From the NCBI GenBank assembly GCA_963576785.1, contig OY756140.1:620001-684000 (forward strand): DNA of 64,000 bases, in the 5' to 3' direction. The position numbers and the translations under genes are program-made. The notes beneath the pieces were generated by a model. That model saw only the letters and a program-made list of their open reading frames with translations. It had not been told where the DNA came from and did not search any database. Below, in pieces: positions 21,247 through 33,548 of the stretch. Each line of letters starts with the position of its first letter. The stretch's first letter is position 1. The DNA is from Chlorophyllum brunneum (lineage: Eukaryota; Basidiomycota; Agaricomycetes; Agaricales; Agaricaceae).

Positions 21247-21795
21247 ATGCACAACTACTACCAGATTCTCCAGATCACGCCCTCCGCGTCCCACCCAGAA
21301 ATCAAACTCGCTTATCACTCCCTCCTCCGCAAACACCACCCGGACAAGAACATCCTTTCCCAGCAAACCTCCCATCCAGATTCCATCAGCATCACTCTCC
21401 TCAAGGATGCTTATACTACCCTCTCTTCCCCACTCTCTCGGGCTCAGTACGATGCCTCCTTGAACAAACCCAAGCAGGGAACAATGTCCCCCGGGCCCCG
21501 TCCCGCACAAGTCGTTTCTCTCGAGGACTTTGTCCAAATCGGCCTTCAAGATGTCGATGATATCTGGGAATACCCTTGTAGATGTGGTGATGCCTATCGG
21601 ATATTCGAATCAGACCTGGAAAAGGGTCTCCATCTCGTTGCCTGTAGAAGCTGCTCGGAGGTTGTCTGGGTTGGCTATGAAGTACAAGAAGAAGAGCATG
21701 TCCAAAGTAACTTGTCTCCATCGCCTTCTACGCGGCCAACCTCCATTTATCCGTCCACACAGACTACAACACCAGTTAGATCCTTGGAATCCTAA
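21247..21795 (+). CDS. DPH4: Diphthamide biosynthesis co-chaperone DPH4 (J domain + CSL zinc finger)
   Basis: J-domain protein that supports diphthamide formation on eEF2. 182 residues in one exon. The J domain begins immediately (YYQILQITPSASHPEIKLAY) with the essential HPD tripeptide (RKHHPDKN), and ends at LSSPLSRAQYDASL. The CSL zinc-binding domain follows: CRCGDAYRIFESDLEKG, then CRSCSEVVWVGYEV, with four Cys as CxC and CxxC. I started at the ATG at 21247 because the J domain follows it directly; the frame is open for 46 more codons upstream but those lack family similarity. The last 40 residues are Ser/Thr/Pro-rich. The gene is convergent with the DNA methyltransferase, 77 bp apart. Confidence 0.92.
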   Translation: MHNYYQILQITPSASHPEIKLAYHSLLRKHHPDKNILSQQTSHPDSISITLLKDAYTTLSSPLSRAQYDASLNKPKQGTMSPGPRPAQVVSLEDFVQIGLQDVDDIWEYPCRCGDAYRIFESDLEKGLHLVACRSCSEVVWVGYEVQEEEHVQSNLSPSPSTRPTSIYPSTQTTTPVRSLES

Positions 21796-21872
21796 ACAAG
21801 TGCAAGTACGTCCACAGAATTCGACAGCCAATCTGCAACTGAACTTTCATCCAGACCAAGATACCTCTATAA

Positions 21873-24800
21873 TTACACATACAGCCCCTCATTACTATCC
21901 ACATCCGAATCTCTATCTACATCTCCCATCTCCTGATCACCATCCCCATCCACCTCTCCCATCTCTTCATCCTCATCCTCACTCTGGACATCCAACCGCC
22001 CCTCCTTCCATTCCCTAAACATAACTTCCCTCAATTCTCTTCCAAGCGCACGCCCAAGTGGCAACGGAACAGCATTACCAATTTGCCTGTGCATCTAGCC
22101 AACGATCAACCTCCCTACGAACCTTCACAACAGGGATAAACTTACAGTGACAACGTTGCCCTTGAATGACTCGAACACAAACCAATCCGGGAACCCTTGT
22201 GCTCTCGCGAGCTCGCGTACAGTCACCATTCGTTTACACTTTCGTTCGCGAATCAGTACGACATGTTGTGCTGGGGCTCAAGACATACGTAGGGATGTAG
22301 GACTTTACTTTGTTTCGCCATTGGATCGACGTTGGTGACGATCGTTGGGAAACACCCATCCTTATCTAACCGCCCATACCATCCTGTTTGGACGGGGCTT
22401 AGCGAAATTATGGAACAGGGCTCGGGTGGAAGAAACCTACCTGGTCTAAAATTCTTTCTCGCTGTAGATGAAATCGGATTTGCAAATTGCCATTCGTGCA
22501 TGTCCGCCCTTAAACCTAAACGTTCACAGTACGATCAATACACCAACAAAGTATTAACCCAAAGAAAAATTTACTCCGATAATCAGCCCCGGGATTCATC
22601 GGAATCGCAAGTACACTGCCAGAACCTCACTCAGTTGAACTTCTTCCCGGTCAGAGCCTCAAGATACATACCGATCAACCTTTCGCGCCTTCACAGTCTT
22701 TGTAAAGTGTTGTAAATCCGTACTCTCCTTCTCTCTCGCAGCTTTCTGATACCGAGTACGAGGCTCACAATGATATTCCACCAGTCCCTCGTATCCACAA
22801 TGTGCTTCCTTCTGGTCACACACGAGTGCAGGTACATCATCCCGAGCACCACTTCTCGTCCCAGGACGTTTCCTATACCCAACACATTAAGAAATGAGAT
22901 CAAAGGAAGAGAATAAGAACGTACCAATCAAACCTCGGTAAATCACCTATAGCATCTTCAATTGACACAAACGGATGTGGTGCCGTCCCAGGACCAGGTC
23001 GTATCGGCTTTACGATATCACCATTCGGCATAGTAATAAACAACCTGTGCGATTGTGGAAAATCGTATGTTGGCTGCGGAAGTTCGGGTAGTGGTAGTAT
23101 GACTGGTGTAGACCGTGCTGCTATCAGGAAGAACCTCACTCGTCTTTGAGGTACACCATAGTGCCCTGCTTGGAGGAGACTGTATCGAACCTGGTACCTA
23201 CGCGAGAATGAACCACGCGTCAGTCTGCACTCATTTAGAGAGGTGATGAATGAAGTAGACGTACCCCATGTCCAACAACGCCCGTACCAGTAGCTTCAAA
23301 CCACCCATCGTAACACCTCCTTCTACCCTATGTAATCCTGCTTGCTTTGTGCCAAGGTTAAAGTTTAGGAATCCCGAGACGTTTTCCATGTATACGTATT
23401 TCGGGTGGTAATAATCCACCCAAGAGAGCGCAGTGAGCATGAGGTTAGATTTCACGTCGTGAGCGGTTTTGAACATATTAAGCCCCGAGTGAGATTGACT
23501 GGATACAAAGCGATCAGGCACCAGCAGTCTGAAGGTAAATGGTTGAAGACGTACCACGGAAATCCTGCTGTAATAACATCAATAGTGCCTGGTCGCGGAA
23601 CATCTGGTATAGGTGTTTTACCATCCCAAAGCTGGAGTGGACGCTCGACCTGATGTCCTTTGTCTTTCTTAATCACATATCGTAATACAGTATTGACACA
23701 TTGATTGATCACTTCCGCGCCAGTACAATTCCTCCTACGTCAAACCTTTATCTTGATAAAGGGTAAAAAGAATATATATAGACGCACCTTAACGTCTTTG
23801 CGGCACTCGGACTGATCTCCAGTGCATGCGAGATTTTCAAGCAGCTGCTTCCTTCCGTCAACCCAAGGCTAAAGGCGCCTACACCCCCAAACAGATCCAA
23901 CAATTTCATCGGACGCTCTTGCATCTTACTTTTGAAATTTTGCATATCATAATAATGCGCTAGGGCTTCCTCGGTGCAAGATGCACAAACGCTAAGATCC
24001 CGGAATGATACTCGCGTCTTCTGGTGCCATGATTCCGGCTGAAGTTTTGGAAACCTGTAACGGAGGTAGAAGTGGCATGGTGATGTATCGAGCCAGTTGC
24101 GGAGTAATATGCGTTGGCCGAAGGATTCACCTGAAAGTACGACACACTTCGTTATAATGTCGGAGTAGGGAATGACTTCTTCCTCGTCAGTTAAATAAAC
24201 GTGCCTCTAATGGAGAGTAAGATCCACAAAGAACGAAAAGGGGGTGAACATACCTCGTCTTTCAGCTCTTCTCTTGAATCCACGATTTTGTCCACTAGAT
24301 CCCATATTCTTCCAACCCTCTTCACCTTTAAGCTTAGTGAAATCCTATTCGCACTCCGAGGAGGTATTATTTCAATGATTTGACCGATCTTCGAGGGGCC
24401 TTTCTCTGTACGGTATAGCACAAAGTCGAAGGCATGGTGCGTTTTCCCGTTAAACGCAATACCAGTGTCTTCCTTCTTCTTGCCCTCGCTCTTCTGTGAA
24501 GGGCGTGTCTCGTATTGCCATTGAGTTTTGTGGTTGTCTTCCTCCATGGCAAGACATGATGGACAGTGGTCCAAGATCAGAGCGCCGTTAGCACTGCGGC
24601 CTATTGCGGGAGCATATTCTCTAAGGTGGGCATGGTAGTCGTCAGTCACAGCTACGTAAGTTGCAAGGACCTTGTCATGGATGAATCTGTGAGCAGGGAC
24701 ATAAATTTCGCCTGTTATTTTGCGACACCATGCATCCTTACCTCACAAAATACTCGTCTGGTTTTACGGAACCAGAAGGTTTCATATGAACCTTCACTTT

Positions 24801-26926
24801 CGCAACCAATGATCCTAGTGGAACAGGATTACATAGCGAGCAAAAGAACAGTTCTTGGGGATCTCCGAATTCCTGCAGCATAGTCTGTGAGGCATGCTCG
24901 AGCCATTGGACATGTGCTATCTGCTCCTCGTTTTTGATGTACATAATCCTTGCGAACCTACACAAAATGCGCTCAGATATTAGTGCACAAGACGAAAGAA
25001 AGATGAGGAAGTCACACCAGAAATAGCTCGCAATGGTTGCAGTCAAGGGTACGTGTCTGATATCCTTTGGCCACTCGGGTGGATCCCTCCCTCCATACTT
25101 TCCATGAGGAACGAGAACAAAATCCCCAGGCTTTCAATCTATCCTCAATACATGATTCTCGGCTGATTCAGGAAAGGAAAATCACCTTGTAAGCCTCTCT
25201 ATCAACCCACACCCTCCTCAGATAATTACTCCTTGCGTTGACCCTATCTTCTTTCTTCCAATCGACCTCTAACAGGCCCCATCTCACTCTTTCGATCAAC
25301 TTCCATAATACGCCCAGGGCCTGGCGTCTCCGTTGTTCCCCATGAACCTCATCAACTTTCTTCGGCGGAGCCCCGATTACAATCAACTCTTCATGAACAA
25401 ATCCTTTCGCGAGAGATGCAATGAGTGGTGTGACATGTGTAGGATTTTGGTTTTCAGTTTTGAGTACAGCGTTATCGGGGTTGTTGAGGCCTGCGATCAA
25501 GCCGAAATGAATTTTGAGCCAAGAGGGTCCGTGGAGGTGATTGCGTAGGGATGGAGGGCGACCGGGTGCAGATGAACGAGAATTGGAAAGTGTGCGTGGA
25601 GGTGCGTTTTGGAGGATATGAGATATTGCGGGCACACGACGGATACGAATGTCCGAGTGCTCTTTTTCAACTTCGTCTATGGCGTCACGGAGGATTTCAG
25701 CCTAAAGCGACTTCCGTTAATTAGCCTTCCCAGGAGTATATCAGAAGATCGTACGGCGCTCCATAAATCGTCCTCGTCGAATTTATCTCCAAAAATATCC
25801 ATCGATGTACAGAGTATTCCGCGTACGCACGATTCAAATCCCATGTGTGTTCTCTTGATTGCGCTAGAGACGAGTAGCTGTGCAATGCGTCGAGGCGTAT
25901 AAAATAACTGATACCACCGTTTATATTTCTCTGTTGGCATCCTGAGGATATACCACGCGTGCTGTGTTTCAATATAGATTGGGCTGGGACCATATAGTCA
26001 GTCGATACTATAAAACCAGAAGTGGAAGAGGGGCTGACTCCTTATCCTTCGTCCAATCGACGGTATACCTCAGCACAGGACCGATACGCATGTAACTTGG
26101 TTCAACCCCATCGCCACTCCCACCTCCTTCATCGTCATCCCCACCAGCCAAATCATCGTCGTCAACATAAAACGGGACAACCCATCCCGCCACTTCAAAT
26201 CTCCGATCCACGCCATCTTCTTCTTCGATCTTTGTCAGAACGACATATTCATTACGATGTCGAGAGTCGAAAATCGTAAACTCTGTGATCAGTCGGATGG
26301 GTTTCTCTTTCGGTTTCCGTCTTCGTCGGTTTGACTGGGAACGAGATCGACTCGAGGCAATTATGTCTGTACCCGATTCGCCCTCTGATTCAGAGAAAAG
26401 CTCGTCCTCCCCTTCGAGGTAGGTGTCTGCGGTTTCACCAACTTCGTTGGGCTGTGAAGTATAATATTCCGTTGCTATGAATCAAAATTTACGAGTGATT
26501 TCCTTGGAACTGGAGACTTGAGAGAAAGTTTATGAACATACGTAGATCCAATTGCGGTTTCTTCGCAGGCTACACCAGAAACAACCGTCAAATCATGTAC
26601 TATACTGCGATGATATATTAGAATCAGCTACTCACACGAGTAGGCAACGCCTCCACCTCCTCGTCCTCGTCCTCATCCGCGTCAAAGGCTCTTTTCTTTG
26701 CTTGAGACAGACTTCCACCTCTCCTTTGCTTCTCCTTCTCTTGTTGCCTGAGCCTTTCTCGCTCTTTCTGCTTTAGTTTCTTTTGATTTATTTGCTGTGC
26801 AGCGAGAATGCCTTCCAGCCGTTTGCGCTCCTTTTCATCTTCCTCCCGTTTTTTCCTCAATGTTTCTTCTCGTTTCACTTCGTCCGGGAATGAGACTTCG
26901 AATGCGCTGGGTCTTCTCCGGGCCAT
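21873..26926 (-). CDS. DNMT1-type DNA (cytosine-5) methyltransferase (RFD, two BAH, catalytic domain)
   Basis: Large multi-exon gene. The start at the ATG at 26926 opens a charged coiled coil (KREETLRKKREEDEKERKRL). Next is a replication-foci domain: ITEFTIFDSRHRNEYVVL near 26280, then PIYIETQHAWYILRMP near 25960. Two BAH domains follow (about 25140-24740 and 24640-24150). The C5-MTase motifs then appear in order: motif I DLFGGVGAFSLGL near 23900; motif IV GFPCQS, whose Cys codon is split by an intron near 23555; motif VI YMENVSGF near 23390; motif VIII GVPQRRVRFFL near 23130; and motif X RQIGNAVPLPLGRAL near 22080. The tail is acidic. RFD plus BAH order is that of maintenance methylases (DNMT1). 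All catalytic motifs are present, so it should be active. Exact joins of the many short exons were not all resolved. Confidence 0.88.
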
Positions 26927-27539
26927 CAGCGAGTGTGTTGGAGAAGCTGAGAAGTCCAGGGGTTCCTACTATCCGCCTCTGGTACGTCGGTTTGTGTGAG
27001 TCTTGAAGCAAGCGATTAGAAACAAGGCCTCGCGATCGGCAGGATATAAAGTAAGTTCAGAGACACGCGGCCCTCGAGTCTAGAACGTCGAAACAAGCGT
27101 TATAGGAACGAGCTTTGCCACTCGCAGGAGACCCAGGCCTATCACGTCGTGCCGTGCTGTGGACGGCTAGTAGCAGTGGCAACATGATCAAAAGACGACT
27201 GATCTGGGCGTCTAATCAGAGGATCAATCTACTTCCATCAGATGACCTTGTGCGTTATGAGCCAATTTCGGTGATTCTATCAAGGCTGTTCACATGTACA
27301 CACAACAAATCTGATCAGCGTCAAAAAAAACCAACACTAAATATACGCGAAAGGAACCAAATATCGACACCTAGGGAATAGACTATGAACAGGCACAACC
27401 AAGGCAGAATGCTAAGCGTGTAAAGACATAGGACCTTGGATGAGGGGAGATCAGTGCTCAAACTGATGGAAGCACTCCAGTTCCGAGACTTGAGAAGATA
27501 TACAGGTAGGGTAATAAAGAAGAACTCGCTGGGAAAAAT
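26927..27539. other. Spacer between DNMT1-type gene and HOG1
   Basis: 613 bp: promoter side of the methyltransferase and 3' side of HOG1. No gene or clear element. Confidence 0.5.
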
Positions 27540-29289
27540 CTACTGGGCGGCCACTCCTGCTGGTGCTTGCTCTGGATAGTTTTGGTAGGTTTGATAGTTG
27601 GGGTCTGTTGGATCGCCAACTTGATGGAAATCTATGTTGTGGACAGCATTTAGAATAATGTGTTAATACACGTGGAAAACGACTTGCCAAGAATTTCACT
27701 GTACATCATAACTTTCCATGTATCAACAGGTAGGTCAGCGTCATTGAAACTCCAGTCGAATTTTTCTGCGGCCACCGGCTCATCCGTGGGGTCATGGTAG
27801 GGTGCAACATATTGATGGGCAAGAGATTCAGCAGCGTCTATCCGTTTACGGGGATCAAAAACGAGCATCCGTTCAAGAAGATCAAGGGCTGACGAGAGAT
27901 TAGTAGACGATCGGGAACGACAGATTGAATGTACCATCAGGATCCGAGGTACGCAGCTTCTGATTGAATGGTTGGCGCTCTCGCTTTGGCAGGCTTTGAA
28001 CGAAGCGCAAAGTCTGTATGACGACGATGACGACAGGACAGTGATGAGGGTGTAATCAGATGACCAGGTATGGCAAGAACATACATTCTCGCTACAGATG
28101 GTTTCAATGACATCATCGGGGGGAGTTCCCAGCAACTCTGTGATGATCGAGAACTGGTTGACATCTGCGCGCGAAATGAGAAGAGAATTTGACTGATTGT
28201 ACGGATACGCACGGTCTTTCCCAGGGAACAAGGGTTTTCCCTCAAGCATCTCGGCAAAGATGCAGCCTGTGCTCCAGATATCAACCGCAACGTCATACTT
28301 TTGCCAGGTCAACATGATTTCTGGTGCACGATAGTATCGTGTAGACACATAGCCCGTCATCTGGGGGTCCTGGATCCGTGCAAGGCCAAAATCGCAGATC
28401 TACCCAATATGTCAAAAAAAATCATCATCTCCGGGAAATCCGAAGTACTCACTTTAAGATCGCAATTCTCGTTCACAAGGATGTTGCTCGGTTTCTGTGT
28501 GAATGGAAGCGTGAGTGCTCCACCCAAAAAGAGCAAATGACCAGACGAACAAGGTCACGGTGGACAACGCCAGCCGAATGAACATATTTGAGTCCGCGCT
28601 GTTGCCACGCTCTAAGTTAACATCTGTTCAAAGGAAAGCCACGTTGGAGGGCGTACGAGGATCTGGTAAAGGAAGTATTGGATGAACTGCTTCTCGAGCG
28701 GTCGTGAGGTAAGGAGGCGGTGGAGGTCCGTTCCTAAAAGCTCCGTAACAAAATACCTGCATGATGGAAAAATGTGAGTGGCGGGGCTGGAAAGGGTGGG
28801 GGTGGACTGACAGGTCCTCGAGCGGTGAGATAAAGACGTCGCTAAGGCTGATTATCTAGGGGAACGTAAACGACGAATAGCTTGAGGGATAGGATAGGGG
28901 ACGGACGTTCTCGTGCTGTATATGCTTCAGGAGCTTGAGCTCTCTGTACGTGCGTTTGCTGAGTACGGGCGTGCTGAAGGGTTTCATGATCTTCTTGATC
29001 GCAACAGACGCGCCCGTGAGTTGGTCCTTGGCTGAACTATACAAAAGAGGGTAAGGAGGCGATTCGGAGGGCACGGGGCGAGCATACCACACAAGCCCGA
29101 AGGCACCTGGATGGGGTTCAATGGATTGCAGTGGCGAGAGGAGAGACGAAGCACTCACCCATGCCCACAGGCTGGAGATCGACATAGCGAGTGGTGACCT
29201 AGGACGGAGAGGATGAGGGGCGAAGGGAAGGAGAGGGTGGAGCGTACCTCGAAGGATGTGCCAAAGATGCTGAGCTTGACAAAGGACAT
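27540..29289 (-). CDS. HOG1: HOG1/p38-type stress-activated MAP kinase
   Basis: Serine/threonine kinase of the high-osmolarity pathway. The start at 29289 gives [15 protein letters not shown], the usual Hog1 opening. Visible kinase parts are VAIKKI with the ATP-binding Lys, [22 protein letters not shown] and the activation loop with the TGY dual phosphorylation motif ([14 protein letters not shown] near 28355). Then come [37 protein letters not shown] and [16 protein letters not shown]. The C-terminus has the conserved [15 protein letters not shown] region and ends QAPAGVAAQ. Many short introns interrupt it. The last one (27633-27687) must use a GC donor to keep the frame and the EILDFH motif. 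Divergent from MCR1 across 143 bp. Confidence 0.94.
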
Positions 29290-29432
29290 GTGTGGGGGAG
29301 GAAGAGTGGTGGAGAGGGGGTGAGGGAGAGGAGTGGCTTTTGTTGTTTCCATGTGTATATTTGATATCAAATTCGAGTTATCGGGCTATCTGTGCTATGA
29401 CGCAATCCCCGTTTCCGTGCCTCCCAACCACC
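29290..29432. promoter_or_regulatory. Bidirectional promoter region of HOG1 and MCR1
   Basis: 143 bp between the two ATGs, so the leaders and promoters of both genes must overlap or abut. AG-rich on the HOG1 side. No clear TATA box. Confidence 0.55.
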
Positions 29433-30813
29433 ATGTCCCTCCGCGCTGCCCTCACGCCCTCGCCACGCGTTCTTGTGCGTTTCTTCGCTTCCTCCTCGTC
29501 CAACTCCCTTCTGACTTCCTCCAGGGCCGTCGCTTTGTGTCTACCGCACCCCGCCAAAACTCCTCCAACCTCCCTCTCTATCTCATTGGTGCAGGCGTAG
29601 CCGGGGCAGCCGCGTACTATTACCTCGAAAAAGCCGCACCCCTAAAGCCCAAGCAGGAGAAGAGCCCCCTTGACCCAGATAACTGGAAAGACTTCAGGCT
29701 CAAGAAAGTCATTCCCTACAACCACAACACTTCCAAGTACGCCCTCGTCTTCCACTCTCTTTCCTCCGCTTACACACGTGCTCAGGTTCGTTTTCGAGCT
29801 GCCGAAGGACGAGGCTTCCCTCATTCCCGTCGCTTCGTGCTTGGTTATTAAGTCTTCTGACCCCCAAGCCCTGTTGAACGACAAGGGCAAACCTATTATT
29901 CGCCCTTATACCCCTGTTTCGCCGCCCGACCATCCCGGCGAGCTTATTCTTCTCATCAAAAGATATGAGAATGGCAACGCGTCCAAGTACATCCATTCTC
30001 TAAAGGTGCGCCCATCCTACTACCCTCTACGCATCCTCTTTACACCACCATGCACGTCTAGGAGGGCGAAACCCTGTCCATGAAAGGGCCCATACCCAAA
30101 TTCCCTTACAAAGGTGTGTTCCATGTGCTTCCGTTGATCGCAACTTGAACACAAGTAAAATCGTCCTTGCTAGAGAACGAGTTTGATAATGTGGCACTCA
30201 TCGGCGGCGGTAGTGGAATGTGAGCTCGTACTTCTTTCTCCCACGTCTCGCGCACTCCTCTTCGTTCTCACCACCGACCTTTACCTTTTTACGTGGCAGT
30301 ACTCCCCTCTATCAGCTCCTAACCCACGCCCTCGACTCGCCCACAAACAAAACCAAATTCACCCTCCTTTTCTCCAACGTCACAGAAAGGGACATCCTTC
30401 TTCGTGAACAGTTCGATGCTCTGAAGAACAAATATGGCGACAAATTCGATTTAGTGTATCTTGTCGATAAACCAAGTGATAGTTGGAAAGGTCAGTCTAT
30501 CATTGGTGACGTAGTATCCCAAAATTGCTCACACGAGTCGAAAAACTATTTTTAGGTCCTTCTGGCTTTATCAACGCAGATGTCATCAAGAAACACGTTG
30601 GTCCACCTGAACTCAGAGAGAAGGTGAAGATATTCGTGTGTGGACCGCCGGGACAAGTCGCCGCTGTCGCCGGGAATAAACAAGGTCGGGATCAAGGAGA
30701 GCTCGGTGGTATACTCAAGGAGCTGGGCTATACTGAGGATCAGGTACGATCGTCCCGATCAGGCGTTGATGTTATTCATGACTTCGTCGCTTGCCTAGGT
30801 TTTCAAGTTTTAG
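29433..30813 (+). CDS. MCR1: Mitochondrial NADH-cytochrome b5 reductase
   Basis: FAD enzyme passing electrons from NADH to cytochrome b5, anchored in the mitochondrial outer membrane or released to the intermembrane space. Eight exons: 29433-29474, 29525-29736, 29786-30005, 30062-30113, 30174-30219, 30300-30490, 30556-30743 and 30799-30813. They total 321 residues. The N-terminus is a basic presequence (MSLRAALTPSPRVLGRRF), followed by a membrane segment (LPLYLIGAGVAGAAAYYYLE). FAD is bound through RPYTPVSPPD and the GNASKYIHSLK region. NADH is bound through GGGSGITPLYQ and CGPPGQ. The protein ends LGYTEDQVFKF as expected. The last coding exon is only 15 nt. Confidence 0.94.
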
Positions 30814-31020
30814 AGAATCTTTAGAGTCTAAAACAATGCATCAGCCTTATGAACTGGGGTATCAACCGATCCGAAAGCTTATATCATTGTCGACCGTCCG
30901 AGATGTGCCTCAGCCCAAACGATATATACAATATCATGTCGTCCTATCATGAGCGTCCACAATGTCACTATTGATGCAGGAATCCTCCACTATGAAGCAA
31001 CCGAAGCTCGTTGACTGCCT

Positions 31021-31600
31021 CTAATCGGCATATGTAACATTAATAACGTTCGTCTCCAAAACAGGGGCTGGGCCCGCCTGTGGCGTGTCATAAATATCTA
31101 TCAGCCACAGTACCCCCTTTCAAACACCCACTTACCCCAATTAAATGGAACCTTGTAGCAATGATCTCCCCTGGACCAGGCTCCAAGAAATCATAATCCG
31201 GGATCGTTACCGTGAAATTCTCGTATGGCTCCCCCGGTATCTCATGGAAACGTGCGTGGAGCTGCCCTACAAACAATACCGTACCGAGCTGCTGGGTTGC
31301 GGGTGGACAGGGGTTTGGTGTGCCGCAATATTGGAAAGAAAGGACCAATCCGACTTCAATTGACCCCATTATGCTATCCTGCGTAACGATCGTTAGGGCA
31401 TGAAATTCACGCGATAAGGAGAAATTGCAAGATTTGAAGAGGAACGAAGGAGGGGAACATACGGGCACGACGATTTGTACGGTTACATTCTCGCCTTTAC
31501 GGACTGTTGCGCCATTCGGTGGATATCCGATGTGAGAATTCTGAGCAGCCGCGGAAGAGACGAGGGCGAAAAGAGGTAACAAGAACGAGGTGAGCTTCAT
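31021..31600 (-). CDS. Small secreted protein, array member A (unassigned family)
   Basis: 145 residues from three exons (31463-31600, 31136-31378, 31021-31077), both introns in phase 0. Signal peptide MKLTSFLLPLFALVSSAAAQ, then HIGYPPNGATVRKGENVTVQ. The core has two Cys in YCGTPNPCPP and a conserved block EPYENFTVTIPDYDF, then RFHLIGAGPAPVLETNVINV. N-glycosylation sites are NVT and NFT. Alternating short hydrophobic stretches suggest an all-beta fold (inference). I recall similar anonymous secreted proteins in agaricomycetes but know no function. Members B and C follow on the same strand. A CATAAAAAG box lies 63 bp upstream. Confidence 0.82.
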
Positions 31601-32181
31601 TTTAAACTCGAGATGAAATGTCAGTAGACCGAGACACTGAGTTCATAGTAAACAAAATGTCTCTTTTTATGCAGGCGAAAAACCAGGCTCTCCCAAACCT
31701 GACAATGCATATATGGAGTGCATGGCGATTGTTGCCCGCGGTTCTATTTGTAGACCAACACTGGTAGCTTCCTGAGGTAGGTTCCCTGTAGATGACGCTC
31801 AGGTACAGAGATGCCTACCATGGTCACATTGGTACACGAGGTCAAGGCGCGAATTCCTGGTACTAATCCGCATTCTTTGTGTTGGAATACTGGATTCACA
31901 ACTTGTTTGAGAAACGTAACACATGTTGTTAGGTTGCGACGCGTCAAAGGGTTTGTGCGTGCCCTCGATTCGGGCCTGTCTCTGAAGTTCGTGGAGTGCG
32001 TTTCGACAATGATCTGATGGTCTTCCTGCTGATTTCTGATCAAACTTCTTGGTATTTATCTGATCCGGTACAGCGGCCAAACCAGTACTAACGTACAAGG
32101 CATATGTAGTCCGAGTCCGTCTCTTGCTCTCTGGTTTATAAATCGGGTTTAGCACCGCAAACAGCCAATCCTCAAAAAGAG
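31601..32181. other. Spacer between secreted proteins A and B
   Basis: 581 bp with the promoter of A and the 3' flank of B. ORFs here show no family traits. Confidence 0.5.
31663..31671 (-). promoter_or_regulatory. TATA-like box of secreted protein A
   Basis: Minus strand CATAAAAAG, 63-71 bp upstream of the ATG at 31600, the same form as the hydrophobin boxes. Confidence 0.5.
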
Positions 32182-32758
32182 TTAATTCCTCAGCTTGACA
32201 TCGACCACATTTGTCTCCAGAATGGGGGCCGGCCCACCCTAGTTCACAAAACACAAGTTCACAACGAATGAGCACCTAGAAGCAGGTTATCAAGGCTGAA
32301 AGGACGACGTACCCCGATCAAATGGAACCTGGTAGCAATAATTTCTCCTTTGCCAGGCTTCCAAAAGTCAAAGTCTGGGATCGTCACCGTGAAATTCTCG
32401 TATGGATTTCCTGGCTTCTCATGGAATTGGGGATCGAATTGTCCAACAGACATGATTTCGCCGAGTTCTTGTGTTGCATTTGGACATGGATTATGCTTTT
32501 CGCAGTATTGGAAAGACCAGACGAGTCCGACTTCCCAGGAGCCCATGATGCTATTCTGTAGACCAACGGAACGAAATTAATGGTATCATGATGGAAGGAT
32601 GGGGAAGGAATTGGACTGACGGGTCGGATAAGTTGAACGGTAATGTTTTCGCCTTTGTGCACAATCGTTCCTTTGGTCGGATAGCCGATATGGGCCGCTT
32701 GGGCTGCGACTGTAGAGATATATGCAAGGCTGGTCAACAATACGGTTGCGAGCTTCAT
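32182..32758 (-). CDS. Small secreted protein, array member B
   Basis: 145 residues from three exons (32621-32758, 32313-32555, 32182-32238). Exon lengths are identical to member A (138, 243, 57 nt) and introns fall at the same residues. Signal peptide MKLATVLLTSLAYISTVAAQ, then HIGYPTKGTIVHKGENITVQ. Two Cys in YCEKHNPCPN; conserved NPYENFTVTIPDFDF; end GPAPILETNVVDVKLRN. By eye A and B are the closest pair of the three. No TATA box was found upstream, unlike A and C. Confidence 0.82.
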
Positions 32759-33548
32759 CTGGAACTGGAATAAGGCTGCTTAATTTCATGTCTTTACACA
32801 CAGCCTTTTGTACCTTCAGGCCAACATAGATGCGTTGCACCTGCAGGGTAGATTTGCCAGACAAAAATGGATACTAAGGGGATCCTTCGCCGATGCTCTA
32901 TTTTTGTATTGTTATCGTTCAGTGTAAGCTCAAGGTCGTGGCATGCGTACCTGGCCCGTAGATGATTGTCAGTTTGAGTTTGGCGTGCGTGGAGAACACA
33001 CCAGGTCCTCGGCAGAGTGACCACTCAGACCAAGATGCTGAGATGCTGATTTCTACAGTCGATGGCCTTGACTTTTACGACCCAACCCTATTTTTGCGGA
33101 TATCACACAAAGGACAAACACAGCTTGAAGGGAAGAATTTCGACGACGGTTTCCGGTCTCTTGACTAGAGAGAGAGGGTTTGGTCCGGTCTTCTCGGACG
33201 GTTGGAGTCACTCGCGAGCTATCATTTAACGTTCTCCGATATCCGTGGTGTGTATCGAGACTTAGGTTTGTGAGTGGGAAATCAGACTAGGGCACTCTCA
33301 ACTCATTGCTCAAAGGCTAAGTCTAGTCTCTCCTGAGTCCCAGACAAGCTATAACATCTACTGAAACGACGCGATCCTCCGTTCCCACCTATTACCTGGT
33401 ATGATATAACGATATTATTCAACGCGATTGAAGATGATGAAGGAAGTAGCAACCCATAAACTCCCAGCATTTAGCAGTCCATGTCAAAAGGTCCAAGCCA
33501 GGCTCTAGCAGTGTCCACAGCCAAAGGCTGATATATGGCATCCTCTAA
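32759..33548. other. Spacer between secreted proteins B and C
   Basis: 790 bp with no supportable gene. It includes the promoter side of B. Confidence 0.5.
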
